From the NCBI GenBank assembly GCA_037719575.1, contig JBBJMF010000134.1, positions 1-5,965 of the forward strand: 5,965 bases of DNA. The letters are read 5' to 3'. This document shows positions 1-5,753 of the stretch, piece by piece (positions within the stretch are counted from its first letter, which is position 1; each line of letters starts with the position of its first letter). Origin of the DNA: JAWWPG01 sp037719575 (GTDB lineage Bacteria; Actinomycetota; Actinomycetes; Propionibacteriales; Nocardioidaceae). Under the pieces are notes generated by a model. That model was not told where the DNA came from. It saw only the letters and a program-made list of their open reading frames with translations, and searched no databases. The position numbers and the translations under genes were made by a program.

Positions 1-48
1 GGCACTAGCACCTCAAGCTAGCGCGTCTACCTATTCCGCCACCCGGAC
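1..48 (-). tRNA. tRNA-Leu (anticodon GAG), 5' part only
   Basis: Read on the minus strand from 48, the sequence starts with a seven-base acceptor strand GTCCGGG, then T8 and a D-arm with the GGCGGAATAGGTAGACGCG pattern typical of bacterial tRNA-Leu. A perfect anticodon stem follows: CTAGC (21-17) pairs with GCTAG (9-5). The seven-base loop TTGAGGT (16-10) places anticodon GAG at 14-12, which decodes CUC and CUU leucine codons. The last four visible bases begin the long variable arm of a class II tRNA. The variable arm, T arm, 3' acceptor strand and discriminator base lie beyond the window edge, so the gene is truncated by the window and not shown to be broken. A possible -10 box for it is TATCGT (87-82, minus strand), about 27 bases before the mature 5' end, but its -35 region is poor. 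Confidence 0.93.
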
Positions 49-157
49 GTGGGCGTCACCAGGATCGGTGAGCGACGCTCCACGATAGCAAAGGTCAGGT
101 TGCCCGCCGAACCTCGGCAGCCAACTGCTGCGCCGTACGAACTGGTCCGGGCTGAGC

Positions 158-186
158 CTGACCAGCAGCCTGCGCTGAGGCATGAT
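158..186 (+). promoter_or_regulatory. Possible promoter of the M20 hydrolase gene
   Basis: CTGACC (158-163, four of six matches to TTGACA) is followed after 17 bp by CATGAT (181-186), a poor -10 that keeps only the A and final T of TANNNT. The spacing to ATG 193 is six bases, the same as at two better promoters in this window, which would make the message leaderless. Against this, GAGG at 177-180 could act as a distant Shine-Dalgarno on a longer leader. Weak evidence. Confidence 0.25.
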
Positions 187-192
187 GAGCAG

Positions 193-1497
193 ATGAGCGA
201 GCCCTACCGGCCAGAGTCCGAGGTCACCGACATCTGCCGGGAGCTCATCCGGATCGACACCTCGAACTACGGCGACGACTCCGGCCCGGGGGAGCGGGTG
301 GCGGCCGAGTACGTCGCGGGGCTCCTGTCCGACGTGGGCATCGAGCCGCAGCTGTTCGAGCCGTCACCAGGGCGTACGTCGGTGGTTGCGCACTGGGGAG
401 ACCCCAAGGCCTCCGACCGGCTGCTGGTGCACGGCCACCTCGACGTCGTACCCGCGGCAACCGCGGACTGGAAGGTCGACCCGTTCGCGGCCGAGGTCGC
501 CGACGGGTACGTGTGGGGACGCGGCGCCGTCGACATGAAGGACTTCGACGCGGCGATCCTGTCCGTCGTACGCGCCCGGGCGCGCGCTGGTGCATCGCCG
601 CAGCGGGCGATCACGCTGGCGTTCACGGCCGACGAGGAGGCCGGCAGCATCCAAGGTGCTCACCCGCTGGTCGACCAGCGCCCCGAGTGGTTCGAGGGTG
701 TGACCGAGGGGATCGGCGAGGTCGGCGGCTTCTCCGCCACCGTCAACGGCAAGCGGCTCTACCTCGTGGAGACGGCCGAGAAGGGCATCGCCTGGCTGCG
801 GTTGCGGGCACACGGCACCGCCGGCCACGGCTCGATGCGTAACTCCGACAACGCGGTGACAGCGCTCGCCGAGGCGGTGGCCGCGATCGGACGGCACGAG
901 TGGCCGGTCCGGCTGACGCCTTCCATGGGGGCGCTGCTGGACGAGGTCGCCTCCCTGACGGGCTACGACAGCGTCGACGACAACGTGGACGCGCTGATCG
1001 AGCACTTCGGCCCGGCCGCACGGATGCTCGCGGCGGTCGTGCGCAACACCGCCAACCCGACGATGCTCGACTCGGGCTACAAGCACAACGTCATCCCCGG
1101 GGAGGCGACCGCGGCGATCGACGGCCGGTTCCTGCCCGGCTATGAGGACGAGTTCTTCGAGACGCTGCGCTCGCTGCTGCCCGACAATGTCAGCTATGAG
1201 GTGCTCGTCCGCGACAAGGCACTGGAGACGCCGTTCGACGGGGCGCTGGTCGAGGCGATGAAGGCGTCCCTGCTCGCCGAGGACCCGGACGCAACCGTGC
1301 TGCCCTTCTTGATGTCGGGAGGCACCGACGCGAAGGCGTGGAGCAAGCTCGGCATTCGCTGCTTCGGCTTCTCGCCGCTACGGCTGCCGCCCGACCTCGA
1401 CTTCACCGGGCTGTTCCACGGGGTGGACGAACGGGTGCCGATCGACGCCCTGGAGTTCAGTGCGCGGGTGCTCGACGACTTCCTTGACCGGGCGTAG
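193..1497 (+). CDS. M20/M25/M40-family zinc metallohydrolase (dipeptidase / N-acyl amino acid deacylase type)
   Basis: A 434-residue cytoplasmic enzyme of the peptidase M20 family, a usual length for this group; no signal peptide is seen. The co-catalytic metal site is complete. HGHLD gives ligands H82 and D84, VDMK gives bridging D114, and ADEE gives general base E148 and ligand E149. GIGEVGG gives likely ligand E176, and FHGVDE gives the last ligand H409. The inserted dimerisation (lid) domain carries HGTAGHGS at about 207-214, and HNVIPGEA follows at about 297. The family hydrolyses amide bonds of dipeptides, N-acyl amino acids or succinyl-diaminopimelate; the substrate cannot be read from sequence. 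The frame is open back to GTG 49, next to the tRNA, but ATG 193 is chosen because family homology begins just after it (PESEVTDICRELIRID) and the extra 48 residues look non-conserved. It resembles the actinobacterial proteins loosely named DapE2, but a true DapE role is not supported. It converges on the DUF5703 gene. Confidence 0.92.
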   Translation: MSEPYRPESEVTDICRELIRIDTSNYGDDSGPGERVAAEYVAGLLSDVGIEPQLFEPSPGRTSVVAHWGDPKASDRLLVHGHLDVVPAATADWKVDPFAAEVADGYVWGRGAVDMKDFDAAILSVVRARARAGASPQRAITLAFTADEEAGSIQGAHPLVDQRPEWFEGVTEGIGEVGGFSATVNGKRLYLVETAEKGIAWLRLRAHGTAGHGSMRNSDNAVTALAEAVAAIGRHEWPVRLTPSMGALLDEVASLTGYDSVDDNVDALIEHFGPAARMLAAVVRNTANPTMLDSGYKHNVIPGEATAAIDGRFLPGYEDEFFETLRSLLPDNVSYEVLVRDKALETPFDGALVEAMKASLLAEDPDATVLPFLMSGGTDAKAWSKLGIRCFGFSPLRLPPDLDFTGLFHGVDERVPIDALEFSARVLDDFLDRA

Positions 1498-1498
1498 G

Positions 1499-1539
1499 CC
1501 GCGGGCGGCGTACGCCGTGGCGACCCGTCAGACCCGCGG
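1499..1539. terminator. Nested inverted repeat between convergent genes, possible bidirectional terminator
   Basis: CCGCGGG (1499-1505) is the exact reverse complement of CCCGCGG (1533-1539). Immediately inside the left arm is a perfect 12-bp palindrome, CGGCGTACGCCG (1506-1517). RNA from either strand could fold into an outer 7-bp stem enclosing a small hairpin. It starts just after the M20 stop codon and runs a few codons into the 3' end of the DUF5703 gene. There is no U-tract, so this is not a classical intrinsic terminator, and such repeats arise readily in GC-rich DNA. Confidence 0.35.
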
Positions 1540-1755
1540 GCGGAAGTCGGCGTGGAACGTCGGGCGCACGCGAAGGATCTTGCGACGCACTTCGACCTTG
1601 CGGCTGCCGTCGGGGTAGAGGCGCAGCCGAGCCAGCTCCCACCCGCCGTACTCGGCATGGTCGACCAGCAGCCGACGCACCGCGGACCGGGACATGGTGC
1701 GGGGAAGCGAGAAACGCTGGAACTCGTACTCCATACGGCCCCCATGGTGACACAT
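1528..1755 (-). CDS. DUF5703-type small protein, function unknown
   Basis: A 75-residue basic protein without membrane segments or signal peptide. Its core HAEYGGWELARLRLYPDGSR followed by a KVEVRRKI strand matches, as I remember it, the actinobacterial DUF5703 family, which has no known function. The alternation of LARLRLY, a DGSRK turn and VEVRRKI suggests a beta-hairpin rich in arginine and lysine. Two starts are possible. ATG 1755 has AGGAG (1769-1765) nine bases upstream. ATG 1734 gives a 68-residue product starting MEYEFQRF, where family homology begins, but only GGGGG precedes it. I use 1755 on ribosome-binding evidence; the longer form adds MCHHGGR. The gene is convergent with M20 and divergent from GH15, so it probably forms its own transcription unit. 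No promoter was confidently seen; it would have to lie over the first codons of the GH15 gene or upstream of them. Confidence 0.82.
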   Translation of the reverse strand: MCHHGGRMEYEFQRFSLPRTMSRSAVRRLLVDHAEYGGWELARLRLYPDGSRKVEVRRKILRVRPTFHADFRPRV

Positions 1756-1774
1756 GCTGGCTGTCTCCTACCCT
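1747..1774 (+). promoter_or_regulatory. Promoter of the GH15 gene (leaderless type)
   Basis: GTGACA (1747-1752) matches the TTGACA -35 consensus at five of six bases. After a 16-bp spacer comes TACCCT (1769-1774), which fits the actinobacterial TANNNT -10. ATG 1781 follows six bases later, where transcription would be expected to start, so the transcript probably begins at or next to the start codon. No Shine-Dalgarno precedes ATG 1781, which fits a leaderless message. Confidence 0.6.
1765..1769 (-). promoter_or_regulatory. Ribosome binding site AGGAG for the DUF5703 gene
   Basis: On the minus strand AGGAG (1769-1765) lies nine bases before ATG 1755 and is the reason for preferring that start over ATG 1734. 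On the plus strand the same region (CTCCTACCCT) runs into the GH15 -10 box, with base 1769 shared by both signals. Confidence 0.5.
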
Positions 1775-1780
1775 CACACC

Positions 1781-3622
1781 ATGGCTCTGCCGATCGAGGA
1801 CTACGCACTGCTCGGCGACACCGGCACGTGCGCCCTGGTCGGCCTGGACGGTTCCATCGACTGGCTCTGCCTGCCGCGGTTCGACTCGCACGCCTGTTTC
1901 GCGGCGTTGCTCGGCACACCCGACCACGGTCGCTGGCTGCTCGGACCTATCGGGGCGGCGCGGTCCAGCAGGCGGTATGTCGGCAACACGTTCGTGCTCG
2001 AGACAACCCACACCACGGACTCGGGAGTCGTCAAGGTCATCGACGCGATGCCGATCGGTGACGGCCGCGCCGACGTCGTGCGCCGCATCGAGGGTGTGGA
2101 GGGCACCGTAGCGATGCGTCACGAGTGGGTGGTCCGCTTCGGGTACGGCAAGATCCGGCCCTGGGTGACGCGGCGAGAAGACGACGAGGGGCGGCCGATC
2201 ATCTCGGCCATCGCCGGTCCCGACATGCTCGTCGTGCGCGGCTCCCGCTTGCCCAAGGCGGAGGACGGCCGGCACGTCGACGAGTTCGAGGTGAGTGCTG
2301 GCGACATCTCGACGTTCTCCACCACCTGGTTCAAGTCGCACCACCCGGTGCCGCCGATGCTCGACGTCGGCAAGCGCCTGTCCGAGACCATCGAGCTCAG
2401 CGAGCGCTGGGCGGGGCGGTGCAACTACGAAGGTCCCTACCGGGACGAGGTCGTGCGCTCCCTGCTCGTGCTTCGGATGCTGACCCACGGCGGCACCGGA
2501 GGGATCGTCGCGGCGCCGACCACGTCGCTGCCGGAGACGTTCGGCGGCTCGCGCAACTGGGACTACCGGTTCTGCTGGCTGCGAGATGCCTCCCTGACGC
2601 TCGAGGCGTTGCTCACCACCGGGTACGACGACGAGGCGCGGTTGTGGCGGAGCTGGCTGCTCCGCGCCATCGCCGGCGACCCCAGGGACCTCCAGGTCAT
2701 GTACGCCGTCGACGGGGGCCGCGACCTCCCCGAACGCGAGCTCGACCACCTACCGGGGTACGCCGACTCACGACCGGTCCGGATCGGCAACGGCGCCGTC
2801 AGCCAGCGGCAGACCGACGTGCTGGGTGAGGTGCTGATCGCCCTCGAGCTCGGGCGCACGGTCGGCCTCGACGAGGACCGCCACTCGTGGTCGCTCCAGC
2901 GGTCCCTGATCGACGAGCTCTGTGAGAGCTGGCAGAAACCCGACCACGGCCTCTGGGAGATCCGCGGCCCCCGGCGCCGCTTCACCCATTCCCGGGTGAT
3001 GGTCTGGGCGGCCTTCGACCGCGCGATCGCCGGAGTCGAACGGCAAGGGCTCGATGGCGACGTCGAGCACTGGCGCACGGTTCGGGACCAGGTCCGGGCG
3101 GAGGTCCTGGAGCATGGCTTCGACGCCGAGCGCAACACGTTCGTCCAGCACTACGACACGGCCGAGGTCGACGCGTCGCTGCTCGTGATCCCGCTCGTCG
3201 GCTTCCTTCCCGGAGATGACCCGAGAGTTCTCGGCACGATCCGCGCGGTCGAGGAAGATCTGTTTCGCGACGGCCTGGTGCTGCGTTACCGCACCGAAGC
3301 CGGGGTGGACGGGCTCCAGGGAGACGAGCACCCCTTCATCGCGTGCTCGTTCTGGCTGGTGTCGGCGTATGCCAAGGCTGGTCGCGTCGACGAGGCGCAC
3401 ACGCTGATGCGCCGCCTCGTGGCGCTCTGCAATGACGTCGGGCTGCTCTCGGAGGAGTACGACCCGCGTGAGAACCGGATGGTCGGCAACTTCCCGCAGG
3501 CGTTCTCACACCTTGCGCTCGTCGGGGCCGCGTGCGGGCTCAGCCGTGCGACGCACGACTCCGACCACAACGACCCGGGCATGACGACGAGCGGCGGCGA
3601 GGCGTTGACCGCCGACAACTGA
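1781..3622 (+). CDS. Glycoside hydrolase family 15 protein (glucoamylase/trehalase-like)
   Basis: A 613-residue intracellular glycosidase, normal in length for bacterial GH15. The family inverts alpha-glucosidic bonds and releases glucose from maltooligosaccharides, starch ends or, in mycobacterial members, trehalose. Residues 1 to about 215 form the N-terminal beta-sandwich domain, opening with IEDYALLGDTGTCALVG and DGSIDWLCLPRFDS. The (alpha/alpha)6 barrel follows, with the substrate-binding signature NWDYRFCWLRDAS at 259-271. DHGLWEIRG supplies the likely general acid E393. GLLSEEYDP supplies the likely general base E558, aligned with fungal glucoamylase SEQYD, and is followed by GNFPQAFSH. 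No signal peptide is seen. The frame also allows ATG 1754, but ATG 1781 is chosen because the promoter boxes straddle 1754 and homology starts at ALPIEDY. The last 20 or so residues are a polar, probably disordered tail. Starch versus trehalose specificity is undecided. Confidence 0.93.
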   Translation: MALPIEDYALLGDTGTCALVGLDGSIDWLCLPRFDSHACFAALLGTPDHGRWLLGPIGAARSSRRYVGNTFVLETTHTTDSGVVKVIDAMPIGDGRADVVRRIEGVEGTVAMRHEWVVRFGYGKIRPWVTRREDDEGRPIISAIAGPDMLVVRGSRLPKAEDGRHVDEFEVSAGDISTFSTTWFKSHHPVPPMLDVGKRLSETIELSERWAGRCNYEGPYRDEVVRSLLVLRMLTHGGTGGIVAAPTTSLPETFGGSRNWDYRFCWLRDASLTLEALLTTGYDDEARLWRSWLLRAIAGDPRDLQVMYAVDGGRDLPERELDHLPGYADSRPVRIGNGAVSQRQTDVLGEVLIALELGRTVGLDEDRHSWSLQRSLIDELCESWQKPDHGLWEIRGPRRRFTHSRVMVWAAFDRAIAGVERQGLDGDVEHWRTVRDQVRAEVLEHGFDAERNTFVQHYDTAEVDASLLVIPLVGFLPGDDPRVLGTIRAVEEDLFRDGLVLRYRTEAGVDGLQGDEHPFIACSFWLVSAYAKAGRVDEAHTLMRRLVALCNDVGLLSEEYDPRENRMVGNFPQAFSHLALVGAACGLSRATHDSDHNDPGMTTSGGEALTADN

Positions 3623-3633
3623 CGAAGCGTCAG
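3619..3633. terminator. Hairpin containing both stop codons of a convergent gene pair
   Basis: CTGACG AAG CGTCAG is a perfect 6-bp inverted repeat with a three-base centre. The left arm includes the TGA stop of the GH15 gene (3620-3622) and the right arm includes the complement of the reductase stop (3632-3630). Either transcript would end in this hairpin. There is no U-tract and the stem is short, so termination here is only a suggestion. Confidence 0.4.
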
Positions 3634-4601
3634 CTCTCGGGGTAGCCGATCGCCGGCGCCGACACGTCGTCGAGCGCGTCCAAGATCTCGTCGGGCAACG
3701 TGTGGTCCTCGACACCGAGACAGCCTTCGAGCTGAGCCGCGGTGCGGGCGCCGATGATCGGCGCCACCACTCCCGGCTGGTCGCGCACCCAGGCCAAGGC
3801 GACCTGCACCGGTGACAGCTCGAGGCCTTCGGCGGCTCGTACCACCGCCTCGACGACTTGAGCCGAGCTGGGGTTGAGATGGGCGCCGACGTAACGCTCG
3901 AAGACACTGGAGGCCGCCCGCGAACCGGCCGGCACCCCGGTGCGGTACTTGCCCGACAGGACTCCTCGCCCTAGCGGCGCCCACGGCAGCAACCCGATCC
4001 CGAGCGCCTCGGCGGCCGGCAGGACCTCGCGCTCGACGCCACGCTCGAGAAGCGAGTACTCGACCTGGGTCGAGGCCAGTCGGGCACGGCCCGGAGCCGC
4101 GAGCTGGTGTGCTGCCGCCCAAGCGGTCTGCCAGCCGGCGTAGTTGGAGATGCCGACATAGCGCGCCCGTCCCGACGTGACCGCGGCGTCCAGCGCGCTC
4201 AGGGTCTCGTCGAGGGGGACGGCGTCGGACCAGCGGTGCAGCTGCCACAGGTCGACGTGGTCGGTGCCGAGCCGCTCCAACGACTCGTCGAGGGTGCGGA
4301 GCAGGGCGCGCCGCGAGACGTCGACGTTGCCTTCGCCCCGGGCCCGCCGGTCGACGCCGGCCTTGGTGGCGATCACGAGGTCGTCGCGGTCGTGGTCGGC
4401 GGCCAGCAGCCTGCCGAGCACCCGCTCGCTCGCGCCGTCGCCGTACCCGGCCGCGGTGTCGACGAGGGTGCCGCCCGCTTGGACGAACGCCTTGAGCAGG
4501 TCCCCCGCCTCATGCTCGTCGGTCTCGGTGCCCCATGTCAGCGTCCCGAGACCAAGACGCGAGACCTGCATACCGGTCTCGCCGAGGTAGCGGTGCAGCA
4601 T
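3630..4601 (-). CDS. Aldo/keto reductase
   Basis: A 323-residue cytosolic NAD(P)H-dependent carbonyl reductase of the AKR superfamily, expected to fold as a TIM barrel. The catalytic tetrad is complete: D48 and Y53 in VDTAAGYGDG, K80 in ATKAG, and H122 in LWQLHRW. Cofactor-site motifs are GISNY at 150-154, TQVEYSLLER with Q179, PWAPLGRGVLSGKY at about 206-219, and IGART at 283-287. The order and spacing match bacterial members that act on aldehydes and ketones; the physiological substrate cannot be inferred. The frame stays open to ATG 4670, but ATG 4601 is chosen because MLHRYLGETGMQVSRLGLG is the canonical N terminus and a leaderless-type promoter sits directly upstream. The gene converges on GH15 with 7 bp between the stops and is divergent from the F420 oxidoreductase. 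Confidence 0.93.
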   Translation of the reverse strand: MLHRYLGETGMQVSRLGLGTLTWGTETDEHEAGDLLKAFVQAGGTLVDTAAGYGDGASERVLGRLLAADHDRDDLVIATKAGVDRRARGEGNVDVSRRALLRTLDESLERLGTDHVDLWQLHRWSDAVPLDETLSALDAAVTSGRARYVGISNYAGWQTAWAAAHQLAAPGRARLASTQVEYSLLERGVEREVLPAAEALGIGLLPWAPLGRGVLSGKYRTGVPAGSRAASSVFERYVGAHLNPSSAQVVEAVVRAAEGLELSPVQVALAWVRDQPGVVAPIIGARTAAQLEGCLGVEDHTLPDEILDALDDVSAPAIGYPES

Positions 4602-4608
4602 GCGCCCG

Positions 4609-4636
4609 AGGGTAGTGCACCGACCGGCACGGTCGA
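4609..4636 (-). promoter_or_regulatory. Promoter of the aldo/keto reductase gene (leaderless type)
   Basis: On the minus strand TCGACC (4636-4631, four of six matches to TTGACA) is followed after 16 bp by TACCCT (4614-4609), which fits TANNNT. ATG 4601 starts seven bases later. The -10 hexamer is identical to that of the GH15 promoter. No Shine-Dalgarno precedes the start codon. Confidence 0.5.
4621..4635. promoter_or_regulatory. Hyphenated palindrome in the divergent promoter region, candidate operator
   Basis: CGACCG GCA CGGTCG is a perfect 6-bp inverted repeat around a three-base centre. It overlaps the proposed -35 box of the reductase gene. Its right half, ACGGTCG (4629-4635), recurs exactly at 4688-4694 over the -10 box of the divergent F420 oxidoreductase gene. 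Binding by a regulator is an inference; no regulator gene is present in the window. Confidence 0.35.
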
Positions 4637-4686
4637 GCCGCCGCGCCGCTGCGGACGGCGAGTGCGGCACCGCCCGTACTGCCCGC

Positions 4687-4692
4687 TACGGT
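4687..4692 (+). promoter_or_regulatory. -10 box of the F420 oxidoreductase gene (leaderless type)
   Basis: TACGGT fits TANNNT and lies six bases before the GTG start at 4699, matching the GH15 arrangement. The -35 region is weak (GCGGCA at 4664-4669, spacer 17, three matches). The box is part of a second hyphenated palindrome, ACGGT CGC ACCGT (4688-4700), which reaches into the start codon. Confidence 0.5.
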
Positions 4693-4698
4693 CGCACC

Positions 4699-5748
4699 GT
4701 GAGGCTTGGTGTGAGCATGGGCTACGTTCTCGGGGGCGGACCCGAGGAGACAGTGGCGCTGGCGCAAGAGGCCGAGCGCCTCGGGTTCGTGGTCGCCTGG
4801 GTCGCCGAGGCCTACGGCTCTGACGCGGTGTCCGTAGTGAGCTACCTCGCGGCCATGACCGAGCGCATGGACGTGGGTGCCGCGGTGATGCAGATCCCCG
4901 CCCGCACGCCAGCGATGACCGCCATGACGGCCGCGACGCTCGACCTGCTCAGTCATGGGCGGTTCCGTCTCGGCCTCGGGGTGTCCGGTCCCCAGGTCTC
5001 CGAGGGGTGGCACGGAGTGCGGTTCGCGAAGCCGCTGGCGCGCACCCGTGAGTACGTCGAGATCGTGCGCAGCGCCCTGGCCCGGGAGAGTGTGCGACAC
5101 GAGGGCGAGTTCTTCACCCTTCCGCTGCCGGACGGTCCGGGCAAGGCCCTCAGGCTCAGCCTGCGTCCATTCCGCGACGACCTGCCGATCTACGTGGCCG
5201 CCGTCGGTCTCAAGAACCTCGAGCTCGCCGGCGAGATCGCCGACGGTGTACTGGCAATCTTCTTCTCGCCGGAGCACTCTGACGACTTGCAGACCAGCCT
5301 TGCCGCTGGTCGAGAGCGCGCGACCACGCCCGCTGAGTCCTTCGACGTGGCGGCGACCGTGCCGGTGTCGTTCGGTGACGACCTCGACGCGTGTGCCGAG
5401 CCGATCCGCGGGTACGCCGCCTTGTACGTCGGTGGCATGGGGTCGCGTGAGCAGAACTTCTACAACCAGCTGGCCTGCCGGATGGGGTACGAGCAGGAGG
5501 CCGGACGCGTGCAGGATCTCTACTTGGAGGGGCAGCACCGCGAGGCGATGGCCGCCGTACCCCTTCAGTTCATCGACCAGACCTCCCTGATCGGACCGCG
5601 GCAACGGGTGGCCGAGCGGTTGCACGCCTTCGCGGAGGCCGGTGTCACCACGCTCACGGTCACGACCTTCGCTCCCGACCTCCAGGGAAGAATCGACGAC
5701 CTGAGGCAGGTCGCTGCCGCCCTGGACGCCAGCGGTCTAGGAGACTGA
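4699..5748 (+). CDS. LLM-class F420-dependent oxidoreductase
   Basis: A 349-residue member of the luciferase-like monooxygenase superfamily, expected to fold as a TIM barrel and use coenzyme F420; the substrate is unknown. The N terminus RLGVSMGYVLGGG forms the first strand. WVAEAYGSD (about 34-42), GAAVMQIPARTPAMTAMTAATLD (in two parts, about 60-82) and HGRFRLGLGVSGPQVSEGWHG (in two parts, about 86-106) follow, and these are family hallmarks of the cofactor pocket. The C-terminal part includes LPIYVAAVGLKNLELAGEIA (about 162-181). The GTG at 4699 is chosen because strand 1 begins there and a TANNNT box lies six bases upstream; ATG 4717 would delete that strand, and the open frame back to 4600 reads through the divergent promoter region. 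It is the first gene of a two-gene unit with uppP, five bases apart. F420 rather than FMN use is inferred from family resemblance. Confidence 0.9.
   Translation: MRLGVSMGYVLGGGPEETVALAQEAERLGFVVAWVAEAYGSDAVSVVSYLAAMTERMDVGAAVMQIPARTPAMTAMTAATLDLLSHGRFRLGLGVSGPQVSEGWHGVRFAKPLARTREYVEIVRSALARESVRHEGEFFTLPLPDGPGKALRLSLRPFRDDLPIYVAAVGLKNLELAGEIADGVLAIFFSPEHSDDLQTSLAAGRERATTPAESFDVAATVPVSFGDDLDACAEPIRGYAALYVGGMGSREQNFYNQLACRMGYEQEAGRVQDLYLEGQHREAMAAVPLQFIDQTSLIGPRQRVAERLHAFAEAGVTTLTVTTFAPDLQGRIDDLRQVAAALDASGLGD
5739..5743 (+). promoter_or_regulatory. Ribosome binding site AGGAG for uppP
   Basis: AGGAG lies ten bases before GTG 5754 and inside the last codons of the upstream oxidoreductase gene, whose stop is at 5746-5748. 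It fixes the GTG start and suggests that uppP is translated from the same message, probably with translational coupling. Confidence 0.7.
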
Positions 5749-5753
5749 CCGAC

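Larger units (their letters stand above)
1742..1784. repeat. 8-bp inverted repeat bracketing the GH15 promoter
   Basis: CCATGGTG (1742-1749) and CACCATGG (1777-1784) are perfect reverse complements with centres 35 bp apart. Each contains the palindrome CCATGG. The left arm overlaps the proposed -35 box and lies in the start region of the DUF5703 gene; the right arm covers the GH15 start codon. The position would suit an operator pair or an RNA hairpin, but part of the right arm is coding sequence, so chance is possible. Confidence 0.35.

Noticed and set aside
117..131. GCAGC-CAACT-GCTGC hairpin in the spacer before the M20 gene.
   Set aside because: A five-base stem with no U-tract and no overlap with a gene signal; expected by chance in GC-rich sequence.
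49..192. N-terminal extension of the M20 protein from GTG 49, directly against the tRNA gene.
   Set aside because: The 48 added residues do not resemble the family, which starts near ATG 193, and the extension would place the coding start next to the tRNA 5' end, over its likely promoter.
1..192. Possible prophage or integrative-element attachment site at the tRNA-Leu gene.
   Set aside because: No integrase, no repeat of the tRNA 3' end and no compositional change is visible; integration usually uses the tRNA 3' half, which lies outside the window.
1457..2749. A 430-codon open frame on the minus strand across the DUF5703 gene and the first half of the GH15 gene.
   Set aside because: It is antisense to a GH15 gene with intact family motifs and its product has low-complexity composition without a recognisable domain. 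Long antisense frames are expected in GC-rich coding DNA.
3286..4248. A 320-codon minus-strand frame crossing the GH15/reductase junction.
   Set aside because: It runs in a different frame from the reductase, is rich in Arg, Gly and Ala as expected for an off-frame reading, and crosses two genuine gene ends.
4510..5625. A 371-codon minus-strand frame opposite the F420 oxidoreductase and extending into the reductase region.
   Set aside because: It lies opposite a well-supported gene, overlaps the reductase start in another frame, and shows no domain; treated as a GC-driven shadow.
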